Position numbers and translations under genes: made by a program. A model generated the notes under the pieces. It was not told the origin of the DNA. It saw only the letters and a list, made by a program, of their open reading frames with translations, and made no database searches. Shown in pieces: positions 15,936-23,876 of a DNA stretch of 28,564 nt. Position 1 is the stretch's first letter, and each line of letters begins with the position of its first letter. The stretch comes from Timaviella sp038204505 (GTDB taxonomy: Bacteria; Cyanobacteriota; Cyanobacteriia; Elainellales; Elainellaceae): positions 1-28,564 of the forward strand of contig JBBRCV010000038.1 of the NCBI GenBank assembly GCA_038204505.1. The letters run 5' to 3'.

Positions 15936-17856
15936 TCATCAGCAAAGAGATATTAGGGGAACACAATTCAAAGCAATTTGCCTGTTTGAAGAAGATTTTC
16001 AGCATTGCATAGCGGGTCAAAAAAATCTGCATAAATTAGTATTGCTCAGCACAGGATTGGTTGTCACTTGTGCAGCAAGCGGTGTTTCTATTCTAAATGG
16101 AGGTTCTTTAGCCGGGGTAATCTACAATTCAGTTAAAGTGCACCCTCTTTTTTGTGCAATAGAAGTTGGCACGTACTTTGTTGCGTTAGTCATGATAATA
16201 CGCCAAGATTTTAATCTGGTCGGTATTAGCTTACTCTTGTTGATAGCTTTACTAAGCAGTATATTTTTTATTCCTGCAATAAAAACATCAGAGCTCAACT
16301 TACTTTGGACTGCAAATCTTGGACTTTTATTTAGTATATTTCTTTGTTATTTAGAAGTAGTACTAATCGCTCAATTGGTTGTTTTTAATACTTTTTGCTT
16401 TAATTTATTTGCAGGATTTTTAACTATTGCTACGTCGATGCTAACAACTTCAGTCCTTCTCTTTTTGTCGGCAAAATTTACCTTAGATCCCGAACCATAT
16501 GAGGTAATTCTATCTCTCATTCCAGCATCTCTATCTGTTTTTTCAGGTGCTATTGTTGCTCGAAGTGTGATTAGGGGTTCTTCTAAATTTTCCTGGATTA
16601 AGAATAATGCTAATTTCTGGGCCGCAACAGGGGGCACATCATTTTACGAGGCAAACTTAACGAAGGTAAATTTTAAGGGAGCAGATTTAACTCATACTGA
16701 CTTTAGAGCAAGAAAAATCTATAGAACTTGTTTGAAAGATGTAGGAGGCTTAGAACGTGCCAGAGTTGACAATCGCTATTTTGATTTAGACGTTCCTAAA
16801 GTCCAAAAACTACTCACTCAGGGAAGTAGTGAAAATCACGAATTTAGCCGAGTAAATTTACGAGGTGCTTATCTGCAAAATGTCGATATGAGGCAGTTCA
16901 ATTTAACTGAAACAAATCTTGATTATGCAGATTTAAGTGGCGCAGATCTGCGTGAAAGTATTTTATTGCGGACAATTCTTACGAATGCTGATCTCAGCCG
17001 AACTGATTTAACCGGGGCTTGCATCAAAGACTGGAGTTTTAATCAACAGACTCAATTTGACGGAATAGTGTGTGACTATGTTTACCGGGAGTACGAAGAC
17101 GATCGCCCCACCGATCGCTATCCTCCCGATCGCAACTTTGAACCTGGTGAATTTCAATCTCTGTTTCAAAAGTTAACAAACGCCGTCGAACTTGTCTTCA
17201 AAGATCAAGTTGATTGGCGTGCCTTAAGCTTTACCTTTGACAAATTCCGCCTTGAAGATGACGGCTTAGAGCTAGAACTTAAAGGCGTTGAGCAACGGGG
17301 AGACTATTGGATCGTTAAAGTCACTCACAAAGAAGGTATTCCTCGGCAAGAAGTTGAGCAAAAAGTAATCGCTACCTACGAAGACCTTCGGGGAATACTC
17401 GCCGCCAAAGATCAACAGATCAATCGGTTAATGGGCATCATGGAGAACCAAACCTCCACCCTTCAAAATCAATCTGAAGCCCTGAGAAACTATAGCACAC
17501 AACCCTTTGGTAACATCTTCAACATCACAGGTAGCACCATCACCAATCTTGCAGGCTCTGGACACATCGAGTACGCCGAAGCCGCCAATCAGGTGCGAAG
17601 CATCGTCGCTCAAGGAAGTAACCCCGCCCAAATGACCCAAAAACTCCAACAGCTCTTGGCGCAATTTCAACGGCAAAATGTGGCAACAACTCCTGAACAG
17701 CAGGCGGAACTTATGCGTCAATTGATTTTATCTGAGGCTGAAAGTGACGAGATTTTCAAAGGATTTCTGAAGCAACAAGGGCAGCAAATTTTACAGGGAA
17801 TGCCTCCAGGCGCGATCGCCTCTGCCGTTTACAGTGCCATTGAACAACTCGGATGA
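15928..17856 (+). CDS. membrane protein with pentapeptide repeats and C-terminal shared motif
   Basis: 642 residues from the ATG at 15928, which overlaps the previous stop; an ATG at 15856 would add 24 residues and overlap more. Residues 38-230 contain about six or seven hydrophobic segments, such as VGISLLLLIALLSSIFFIPA. Pentapeptide repeats follow in two blocks, YEANLTKVNFKGADLTHTDF and later NLDYADLSGADLRESILL, near 240-375. A charged region and a short glutamine-rich coiled stretch (about 490-520) lead to the motif IFNITGSTITNLAGSGHI at 528-549, shared with the caspase-CHAT protein. The last 90 residues are helical and Gln-rich (residues such as QKLQQLLAQFQRQNV). It is AT-richer at its 5' end than its neighbours. 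The layout suggests a membrane sensor or pore-forming effector that contacts the caspase protein through like motifs, which is inference. Confidence 0.8.
   Translation: MHNHQQRDIRGTQFKAICLFEEDFQHCIAGQKNLHKLVLLSTGLVVTCAASGVSILNGGSLAGVIYNSVKVHPLFCAIEVGTYFVALVMIIRQDFNLVGISLLLLIALLSSIFFIPAIKTSELNLLWTANLGLLFSIFLCYLEVVLIAQLVVFNTFCFNLFAGFLTIATSMLTTSVLLFLSAKFTLDPEPYEVILSLIPASLSVFSGAIVARSVIRGSSKFSWIKNNANFWAATGGTSFYEANLTKVNFKGADLTHTDFRARKIYRTCLKDVGGLERARVDNRYFDLDVPKVQKLLTQGSSENHEFSRVNLRGAYLQNVDMRQFNLTETNLDYADLSGADLRESILLRTILTNADLSRTDLTGACIKDWSFNQQTQFDGIVCDYVYREYEDDRPTDRYPPDRNFEPGEFQSLFQKLTNAVELVFKDQVDWRALSFTFDKFRLEDDGLELELKGVEQRGDYWIVKVTHKEGIPRQEVEQKVIATYEDLRGILAAKDQQINRLMGIMENQTSTLQNQSEALRNYSTQPFGNIFNITGSTITNLAGSGHIEYAEAANQVRSIVAQGSNPAQMTQKLQQLLAQFQRQNVATTPEQQAELMRQLILSEAESDEIFKGFLKQQGQQILQGMPPGAIASAVYSAIEQLG
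17509..17574 (+). other. shared linker motif, copy in the membrane/pentapeptide protein
   Basis: Encodes residues 528-549 of the membrane protein (from the 15928 start). It matches the caspase-CHAT copy at 15 of 22 positions, with GSG and ITNL conserved, whereas the flanking sequences of the two proteins do not resemble each other. Confidence 0.6.
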
Positions 17857-17962
17857 GCCAGTATAATTCAAAGAACACCGTTCTCAACGATGCCTTTCAC
17901 CCTATTTTCTCAGTAAGCAAACATTTCATTAAAGTGGCTAATCATGTGTTCTCCTGTTACTA

Positions 17963-18667
17963 ATGATTGATTTTACAATTTGGGATGAGTTGCTCCACCA
18001 GTATGTAGACCCGCAAGGGCGAGTTAATTACCATGCTTGGAAAAGTCAAAATCCTCAGACGTTAACCCGTTGGTTGACCACTTTAGAACGGTTAGATCTT
18101 GACCCAAATCTCTCCCATGAGCAGCAGCTTACCCTCTGGATTAATCTCTACAATGCGTTCACAGTTTCAACGATTTTGGAACGCTACCCGATCGCCTCAA
18201 TTCGACCCTTGATATTTGGAATTCCTAACTGGATCGCCTTTCTATGGTTTTTTCAACGACGGGCGTATCGCTTTGCTGATCAGACTTACAGCCTTGCCCA
18301 AATCGAAAATCAGATGTTGCGCGATCGCTTGCAGGAGCCGTGTATTCATTTTGCAATTGTCTGTGCTTCGCTAGGTTGCCCTTTACTGCGGAGCGAGTCT
18401 TATGCCGCTGAAAAGGTAACTCAGCAGCTTGAAGAAGACGCGGTGCGGTTTATCAACAATTCTGACAAAGTTCGTTACGATGCTCAAACCGGAATCCTCT
18501 CTTGCAGCAAAATTTTCAAATGGTATCGGCAAGATTTTCTAGCGGTGTCACCCTCAATTCCAGACTATATTCGCTCCTTCCTCCAGCCCGATCTACCGTT
18601 GTCAGCTTCGACCCCAATTGTCTATCTCGACTACGATTGGAGCCTCAATCAACGAATATCCTCATAG
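17963..18667 (+). CDS. DUF547 domain protein
   Basis: A 234-residue protein of the DUF547 family, whose biochemical function is not established. Landmarks are WINLYNAFTVSTILERYP near residue 60 and the histidine/cysteine segment IHFAIVCASLGCPLL near residues 130-145. The family may be distantly papain-like, in which case the conserved Asn/His/Cys residues would matter. No Shine-Dalgarno sequence is obvious at the ATG. The end overlaps by 19 bases, tail to tail, with the glycosyltransferase gene. DUF547 genes are often beside TIGR04283 glycosyltransferases in cyanobacteria. Confidence 0.85.
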   Translation: MIDFTIWDELLHQYVDPQGRVNYHAWKSQNPQTLTRWLTTLERLDLDPNLSHEQQLTLWINLYNAFTVSTILERYPIASIRPLIFGIPNWIAFLWFFQRRAYRFADQTYSLAQIENQMLRDRLQEPCIHFAIVCASLGCPLLRSESYAAEKVTQQLEEDAVRFINNSDKVRYDAQTGILSCSKIFKWYRQDFLAVSPSIPDYIRSFLQPDLPLSASTPIVYLDYDWSLNQRISS

Positions 18668-19380
18668 AACTGTTTGAGATAGGTTGCAGAAACGCCAATC
18701 CCCCACAACACACCGATGTAGACATAGATCGCTGTGGCTTTCCAGACTCCCCAATGGGCAACTCGGCGATCGGAGCTTTGCACGATGCGATTAACTTGGC
18801 GGATTTTTCCTTTTTGAAGTAAACGTAAGCACAAATCACCGTCTTCCATAATCGGCATTGCTTCATTGAAGCCGCCACATTCCCAAAAGTCAGACTGCCG
18901 ACAAAACATCACCTGGTCGCCAAATAGCAGGCGCAATCCTCTGAAAAATAGATGAGGTCTAAACAGCAGCGGTGCATAGTACGTCTTCAGATAATGGTGC
19001 AGTGAAATTCCCCAACGGGTATTCTGCGTACTAGTCATCAAGGAGATAAAGCCGCCAAGGGCAATCTTTGGATCGGCTAACGTTTGCTCAATTACCGCAA
19101 TCAAGTCGTCCGGCACGCAGGTATCGGCATGGAGGAAGCAAAGCACATCTCCGATCGCCACCTTAGCGCCATAATTCATTTGAATGGAGCGTCCCTGGCG
19201 ATCGCAGGCAAGAATTTGAACGCCAGCAGCTTGCGCGATCGCCACCGTCTCATCGTCACTGCCACCATCTACAACCAGCACTTCTAATGCGGATGGATCG
19301 AGAACTGCCAAATGGCGTAAGGTGCGCCCTAGGCTGCTGGACTCATTTAATGTGGGAATAATAATTGAGACACGCGGCAT
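18649..19380 (-). CDS. family 2 glycosyltransferase, TIGR04283-type
   Basis: A 243-residue GT-A fold glycosyltransferase. The nucleotide-sugar site is seen in SIIIPTLNE (5-13) and LVVDGGSDDET (near 35-45), the metal-binding acidic motif in FLHADT, and an acceptor-side segment in MPIMEDGDLCLRL. This pattern fits the TIGR04283 group, linked by name to arsenosugar biosynthesis in some genomes. No arsenic genes are in this window, so the product is unclear. A hydrophobic C-terminal segment (AIYVYIGVLWGIGVSATYL) may dock it to the membrane. It is downstream of the rhodanese gene in the minus-strand series. Confidence 0.88.
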   Translation of the reverse strand: MPRVSIIIPTLNESSSLGRTLRHLAVLDPSALEVLVVDGGSDDETVAIAQAAGVQILACDRQGRSIQMNYGAKVAIGDVLCFLHADTCVPDDLIAVIEQTLADPKIALGGFISLMTSTQNTRWGISLHHYLKTYYAPLLFRPHLFFRGLRLLFGDQVMFCRQSDFWECGGFNEAMPIMEDGDLCLRLLQKGKIRQVNRIVQSSDRRVAHWGVWKATAIYVYIGVLWGIGVSATYLKQFYEDIR

Positions 19381-19389
19381 TCTAGTTTC

Positions 19390-19485
19390 CTACTGTTGAC
19401 TGAAGTTAAGATGCGATCGCGCCAAACTCAGTAACGCCAGAACCCAGCACCAGGTGTTGAAACCGCGAAACGCTTGATAAATCAT
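19390..19485 (-). pseudogene. remnant of a membrane acyltransferase (acyltransferase 3-like) gene
   Basis: A 31-codon frame reading MIYQAFRGFNTWCWVLALLS then LARSHLNFSQQ. The pattern FNTWCWVLA followed by an aromatic or Asn-Phe step resembles a membrane helix of cyanobacterial acyltransferase 3/OpgC-type proteins. It is in the 175-base spacer between the rhodanese and glycosyltransferase genes and in frame with the rhodanese stop. The match is from memory and the segment is short. Confidence 0.35.
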
Positions 19486-19554
19486 GTGCAACTCTGACAA
19501 TGAAGAGACGGGAAGGAGAGAAATTGCGTGAGCATCATTAAAACGCGATTTCTC

Positions 19555-20064
19555 TTAAAAACGATAACGATTCTGTCTGTTTAGCAGCATTCCCCACACT
19601 GCATTATAAGGGTGAACCAGTTGGGTCGGTTGCCCGTTATGAACCAGCGCTCCGGGGCAGGGTGTTTTTGCTGCGCGCTCTTCATTTGCCCATTGAAAAA
19701 GACCGCCCTCTACATTAGAGACATCCTGAAAGCCAGCTTTCATCAACTGTTGAGCAACCTTGGCACTTCGGTAACCGACTGAACAGTAGACGATGATTTG
19801 GGTATCTTTCGGTAAGTCTTTGAGAGCAGGGGCGATCGCCAAATCAGCAGTACCATCAAATCGTCTAGCTTCTACAAGATGACTTACTGCATACTCTGCC
19901 TCACTTCTGGTATCCAAAATAAGTGGTTGAGATTGTGTAGCATCTGGAGATTGTGTAGCATGTGTTAGTGCTTGAGCAAACTCTACAGTCGTTAGTCGCT
20001 GTACGTTAGGGAATTTGAAGCGAATGAACTTTTTGAGTAGATTAAATGCGATCGCTTGTCCCAT
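19555..20064 (-). CDS. rhodanese-like sulfurtransferase domain protein
   Basis: A single rhodanese domain. The active-site loop CSVGYRSA carries the persulfide cysteine (Cys94 from this start). The ILDTRSEAEY motif and the closing NVEGGLFQW loop are also present, so the enzyme looks intact. Residues 36-47 hold a small tandem duplication (ATQSPD/ATQSQP, from an 18-bp repeat). The ATG at 20103 would add 13 residues; neither start has a clear ribosome site. It lies 16-55 bases after the cysteine-desulfurase-like gene, and a persulfide relay between the two is plausible but inferred. Confidence 0.85.
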   Translation of the reverse strand: MGQAIAFNLLKKFIRFKFPNVQRLTTVEFAQALTHATQSPDATQSQPLILDTRSEAEYAVSHLVEARRFDGTADLAIAPALKDLPKDTQIIVYCSVGYRSAKVAQQLMKAGFQDVSNVEGGLFQWANEERAAKTPCPGALVHNGQPTQLVHPYNAVWGMLLNRQNRYRF

Positions 20065-20119
20065 TTTTGAACCATGCCAAGTTTTACAAAACCCTCCCGC
20101 CATTCAGCAACACCCAATT

Positions 20120-21361
20120 TCAAAGCACCAAGTCGAGACATTTAATCAGGCGATCGACCTCTTCTAGACTATTGTAATGCACCATACTGACGCGCACTAC
20201 GCCTCCCTGATTCTGCAACTCCAGCGCTTCAATTAACCGCTTGGCATAAAAATCACCGTACCGAATGCCGATCTTATAGGGGTCAATTTTGGGTGGAATG
20301 GTGGCACTATCAACTCCGTCTACTACAAAGGCGATCGTTGGTACTCGTTGGGTGCGATCGGCAGTAATCTTTCCAATGATCCGAACGTTAGGTTTGCTGC
20401 TTAGATAGTTCAGCAAGTGTTCTCCAAGCTGTTCCTCGTAGATGCTAATTAAATCAAAAGCTTGTTGCATTTGCTGGCGCAGATCCGGTGCTGCTGAGTT
20501 GCCATAGTGTCTCCGTGACAGGTCGCTTAAATATTCGCAGAGTCCTAACATTCCATAACTTAGCTCGTAATTAACGTTGCCTGGTTGGAACTTATAAGGA
20601 ATGTTGGTGGAGTCAATGAAGTAATGATTGAGACCTGGCAACTTTAATAAATGGTCGCGTTTACCGTAGAGCAAAGCGTGGTGTGGACCATAAACTTTGT
20701 AAAAGCTAAACACATAGAAATCAACGTCCAGATCCTGCACATCTAGTAAGCGGTGGGGAGCATAGGCAACTCCATCTACGCAAATCAAGGCTCCCTGAGC
20801 ATGAACCAGCTCAGCGATCGCCTTAATAGGATTAATGGTTCCTAAAATATTGGAGGCATGGGTAACCGCAACTAACCGAGTCCGAGGACTCAATAACGCT
20901 TTCAGATCCTCTAGATCCAGCTCTAGCGTATCCAGGTTCAGGTGCCAAACCTTGACCTCAATTCCCTGTTTTTCCAGGTCAATCCAGGCTCCAATATTAG
21001 CTTCGTGATCGCAATTTGTCACAATGATCTGATCGCCTGGTTCAAAGGTTTGCACCAGAGAAAGTGAGAGAATCCGCAGCAGCATTGTCGTGGATGAACC
21101 CATGATCACTTCAGTTGGATCGGCGGCATTAATCAAAGTTGCCATGGCTTGAGTCGCCTTAGCCAAGCGTTCTCCAGCTAGCTGAGAAATGCCATAAGAG
21201 GCTCCCAACTGCACATCAGAGGTTAGCAAAAATTCGCTAATGCGATCGACCACACGCTTAAGAGTCTGGGAACCGCCAGCATTATCAAAAAAAGTCCAGT
21301 CGCCGGATAAAGCGGGGAACTGTTCACGCACAAAGTCGAGCTGTAAGGTCGGAATTGCCAT
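20120..21361 (-). CDS. cysteine desulfurase-like aminotransferase class V (TIGR01976-type)
   Basis: A 413-residue PLP enzyme of fold type I. The Schiff-base lysine is Lys222 in FSFYKVYGPH, the PLP-pairing Asp is Asp196 in VDGVAY, and the stacking His is His119 in DHEANIG. In SufS/NifS the sulfur-carrying Cys lies in a loop near the end. Here the matching stretch, GIRYGDFYAKR (about 365-375), has none, so a standard desulfurase mechanism is doubtful. The subfamily has no settled function and could be a lyase or transaminase. AGGTG precedes the ATG. It is directly followed by the rhodanese gene. Confidence 0.87.
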   Translation of the reverse strand: MAIPTLQLDFVREQFPALSGDWTFFDNAGGSQTLKRVVDRISEFLLTSDVQLGASYGISQLAGERLAKATQAMATLINAADPTEVIMGSSTTMLLRILSLSLVQTFEPGDQIIVTNCDHEANIGAWIDLEKQGIEVKVWHLNLDTLELDLEDLKALLSPRTRLVAVTHASNILGTINPIKAIAELVHAQGALICVDGVAYAPHRLLDVQDLDVDFYVFSFYKVYGPHHALLYGKRDHLLKLPGLNHYFIDSTNIPYKFQPGNVNYELSYGMLGLCEYLSDLSRRHYGNSAAPDLRQQMQQAFDLISIYEEQLGEHLLNYLSSKPNVRIIGKITADRTQRVPTIAFVVDGVDSATIPPKIDPYKIGIRYGDFYAKRLIEALELQNQGGVVRVSMVHYNSLEEVDRLIKCLDLVL

Positions 21362-21383
21362 AGATACACCTAAGAAAGCTAAT

Positions 21384-21426
21384 GACTAAAAGAGCTGTGA
21401 CTAAAAGAGCTGTGACTAAAAGAGCT
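21384..21426. repeat. 15-bp tandem repeat, about three copies
   Basis: GACTAAAAGAGCTGT occurs at 21384-21398 and 21399-21413. A third partial copy (GACTAAAAGAGCT) at 21414-21426 overlaps the stop codon region of the ABC ATPase gene. Probably replication slippage. Confidence 0.8.
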
Positions 21427-22162
21427 AATGATGCAGGACAGCGTTTAGAAAAGCTTGAGTTCGTTGATGTTGTGGATCATTAAAAAAGACATCTGGAGAA
21501 GCCTGCTCAATGATTTCTCCAGCCTCCATAAAAATAACGCGATCGGCTACACGTCGAGCAAATCCCATCTCATGAGTCACCACCATCATTGTTACTCCCG
21601 TTCTCGCTAGCTGTTGCATGACATCCAACACCTCACTCACGATCTCTGGATCGAGGGCGGAAGTCGGTTCATCAAACAGTAATCCCTTCGGCTCTAGAGC
21701 CAGAGCACGGGCGATCGCCACTCGCTGCTGCTGTCCCCCTGAAAGCTGAGGCGGATGTTTGTGCGCCTGTTCGGCGATGCCCACCTGTTGCAACAATGCT
21801 AGAGCCTGCATTTCTGCCTGTCGTACAGATAGCCCTCTGACCCGCATGGGAGCCAGCGCCACATTGCGAAGAACGCTTAGATGCGGAAATAAATTAAATT
21901 GCTGATATACCATCCCCACTTTACGCCGCACCGCTGCCAATTCCGCTCCAGGCTGCACCCGAATCCCATCGACAAACACATCTCCAGAATCGTAGGTTTC
22001 TAACAAATTAATACAGCGGAGCAAGGTGGATTTACCTGAGCCACTGGGACCAATTACCACTACCACTTCACCATCAGCAACATCTAAATTAATATTACGC
22101 AAAACTGAGAATTTGCCAAATCGCTTTGAGAGGTTGCGTAGCTGAATAAAGGGACGGGTCAT
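21425..22162 (-). CDS. polar amino acid ABC transporter ATP-binding protein, GlnQ-like
   Basis: 245 residues, the usual length. Walker A GPSGSGKST (38-46), signature LSGGQQQ (140-146), Walker B LLFDEP (161-166) and H-loop VTHEMGF, the last typical of GlnQ/HisP. Its ATG overlaps the permease stop codon by four bases (ATGA), indicating coupled translation. It energises the importer formed with the next two genes. Confidence 0.93.
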   Translation of the reverse strand: MTRPFIQLRNLSKRFGKFSVLRNINLDVADGEVVVVIGPSGSGKSTLLRCINLLETYDSGDVFVDGIRVQPGAELAAVRRKVGMVYQQFNLFPHLSVLRNVALAPMRVRGLSVRQAEMQALALLQQVGIAEQAHKHPPQLSGGQQQRVAIARALALEPKGLLFDEPTSALDPEIVSEVLDVMQQLARTGVTMMVVTHEMGFARRVADRVIFMEAGEIIEQASPDVFFNDPQHQRTQAFLNAVLHH

Positions 22163-22818
22163 CGAAGTTTTTGCTCTAGAAAAACAACCAATCGAACGAG
22201 CGGCAGCAGCAGTAGTAAGTACAATAGCCCAGCGCCTACTAAAGGAGTAGGATTTGCAGCCAAAGACTGCTGCTGGGTGGCTTGCTTAAGTAACTCTGGC
22301 ATAGCGACCACCGAGGCGAGGGCAGTGTCCTTAATTAAAGAAATTGCATTGTTGGTCAAAGGCGGCACCACAATTTTGAGCGCCTGGGGCAGCACTACAT
22401 CCCCCATTTGTCGCCAGTAACTCAATCCTAGCGCCTGAGCTGCTTCTAGCTGTCCTTTGGGGATTGCTTGAATTCCTGCCCGAAAAATTTCGGCGGCGTA
22501 AGCGCTACCCACTAACGAAATAGCCCAGAGCGCGGCTGAAAAAGGATCTAGTGTGATTCCCACAAAAGGTAGAGCGTAGTACACCAAGATCAGCATGACG
22601 AGCAAAGGCATCGCCCGCATAATGTCAATGTAGGCGATCGCGATCGCTCTCAGCCATGGGGGAGGATAGAGTCTCAGCAGAGCAATCCCCAAACCTAGCA
22701 GACTGCTCATTAGAATACTGGCTAACCCTAAAGCAATGGTCAGGCGTAAACCTATAAGCAGGGCAGGCAGAGACTCCTGTAGAACTTGCCAGTTGAAGAA
22801 GGTATCAATGATTTTCAT
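22159..22818 (-). CDS. polar amino acid ABC transporter permease
   Basis: 219 residues of the HisM/GlnP family with about five membrane segments. The EAA loop reads EAAQALGLSYWRQMGDVVLP (about 133-152). Only one permease gene is present, so the channel is probably a homodimer. The ligand is inferred to be a polar amino acid or a carbamoyl/hydantoin-derived product, given the neighbouring hydantoinase. Confidence 0.92.
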   Translation of the reverse strand: MKIIDTFFNWQVLQESLPALLIGLRLTIALGLASILMSSLLGLGIALLRLYPPPWLRAIAIAYIDIMRAMPLLVMLILVYYALPFVGITLDPFSAALWAISLVGSAYAAEIFRAGIQAIPKGQLEAAQALGLSYWRQMGDVVLPQALKIVVPPLTNNAISLIKDTALASVVAMPELLKQATQQQSLAANPTPLVGAGLLYLLLLLPLVRLVVFLEQKLR

Positions 22819-22888
22819 AGGACTGGAGCCTCTTATAACTGCTGATGAGTAGAGAGAAGAGGCTCAACGGATGGGTTTTATCTAAGGA

Positions 22889-23755
22889 CTAGGACTTAGG
22901 TACGGGCAGCTCTTTAACCGAAGAGGTTCCGGCTTCAGGCGCACTGCCAAACCACTTTTCGTAAATTTTAGCCAGAGTGCCGTCTTTCTTCATAGCTGCA
23001 ATTTGCTGATTGAACTCGTCACGTAGGGGGCTATCCTTCGCAAACATGACGCTGTACTGCTCTCCCGTCTTGAGCCGCTCAACGACTTTAAGTTCAGGCT
23101 TATCTTTGGTGTAGTAAAGCGTGGCAGGAATGTCTGATATGTAGCCATCAAACCGACCTGCGGCTAGATCCAGCATGGCAGGGTTCAAGCCCTCAAAGCG
23201 CCTCACATCTTTGAAGCCGTACTCCTGCATATGTTCCTTGACCCAGATATCGCCAGTTGAACCTGTGTCAACTGCAACCACCTTACCCTTCAGGTCTTTG
23301 GCTGATTTGATACCGCTATCAGCTTTAACGGTTAAAGACTGATCGCTGTCATAGTAAGGTTGGGCAAAGTCCAGCGTTTTCAGACGTTTTGGGGTGATGG
23401 TGATTGAAGAAACTGCCGCATCAATTCGATTGGACGAAATAGCGGGAAACAATCCTGTAAAGGGCGTGTTAACAAACTCGACCTTGCGATTCAAACGTTT
23501 CCCAATCTCATTAACTAAATCAACCTCGAACCCTACGAGCTGCCCGCTCTTGTCCTCAAACTCCCAGGGCACGTTACCGACATTAGCACCTACTTTTAAG
23601 GGTTGGGGGGCAGAACTAGGGGCAGAACTGGGCGATGATGTAGCCGCAGAGTTGTTGGCTGGGGCAGCACAAGAACTAAACATTAAAGCGCTAGCGAATC
23701 CAGCAACACCTAACAGGAATGTTTTTCTAGAAGTTTTAGTACTAAGGGGAATCAT
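22889..23755 (-). CDS. amino acid ABC transporter substrate-binding lipoprotein (SBP_bac_3)
   Basis: A binding protein of about 288 residues from ATG 23755; a GTG at 23767 would add four. A hydrophobic signal (FLLGVAGFASALMF) ends in the lipobox FSSC, with Cys29 the lipidated residue, and a Ser/Pro/Ala-rich tether follows. The mature domain has family 3 landmarks: VGANVGNVPWEFEDKSGQLVG at its start, GFEVDLVNEIGKRL, then SSITITPKR and a DTGSTGD motif. It is the first gene of the importer. Confidence 0.9.
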   Translation of the reverse strand: MIPLSTKTSRKTFLLGVAGFASALMFSSCAAPANNSAATSSPSSAPSSAPQPLKVGANVGNVPWEFEDKSGQLVGFEVDLVNEIGKRLNRKVEFVNTPFTGLFPAISSNRIDAAVSSITITPKRLKTLDFAQPYYDSDQSLTVKADSGIKSAKDLKGKVVAVDTGSTGDIWVKEHMQEYGFKDVRRFEGLNPAMLDLAAGRFDGYISDIPATLYYTKDKPELKVVERLKTGEQYSVMFAKDSPLRDEFNQQIAAMKKDGTLAKIYEKWFGSAPEAGTSSVKELPVPKS

Positions 23756-23876
23756 ACGACTTTTCACAAATCAAGTTTATTGAGGGAAGGAAAATCAGCT
23801 CTTGCGAATGGTGAGCGTAACAAAATTCAACACTCGTAAATGTATCCTCGATTACGTCTACTGCTCCTGAGTGATA

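Noticed and set aside
21384..21426. tandem repeat as a CRISPR array
   Set aside because: There are no spacers between units and only three short copies.
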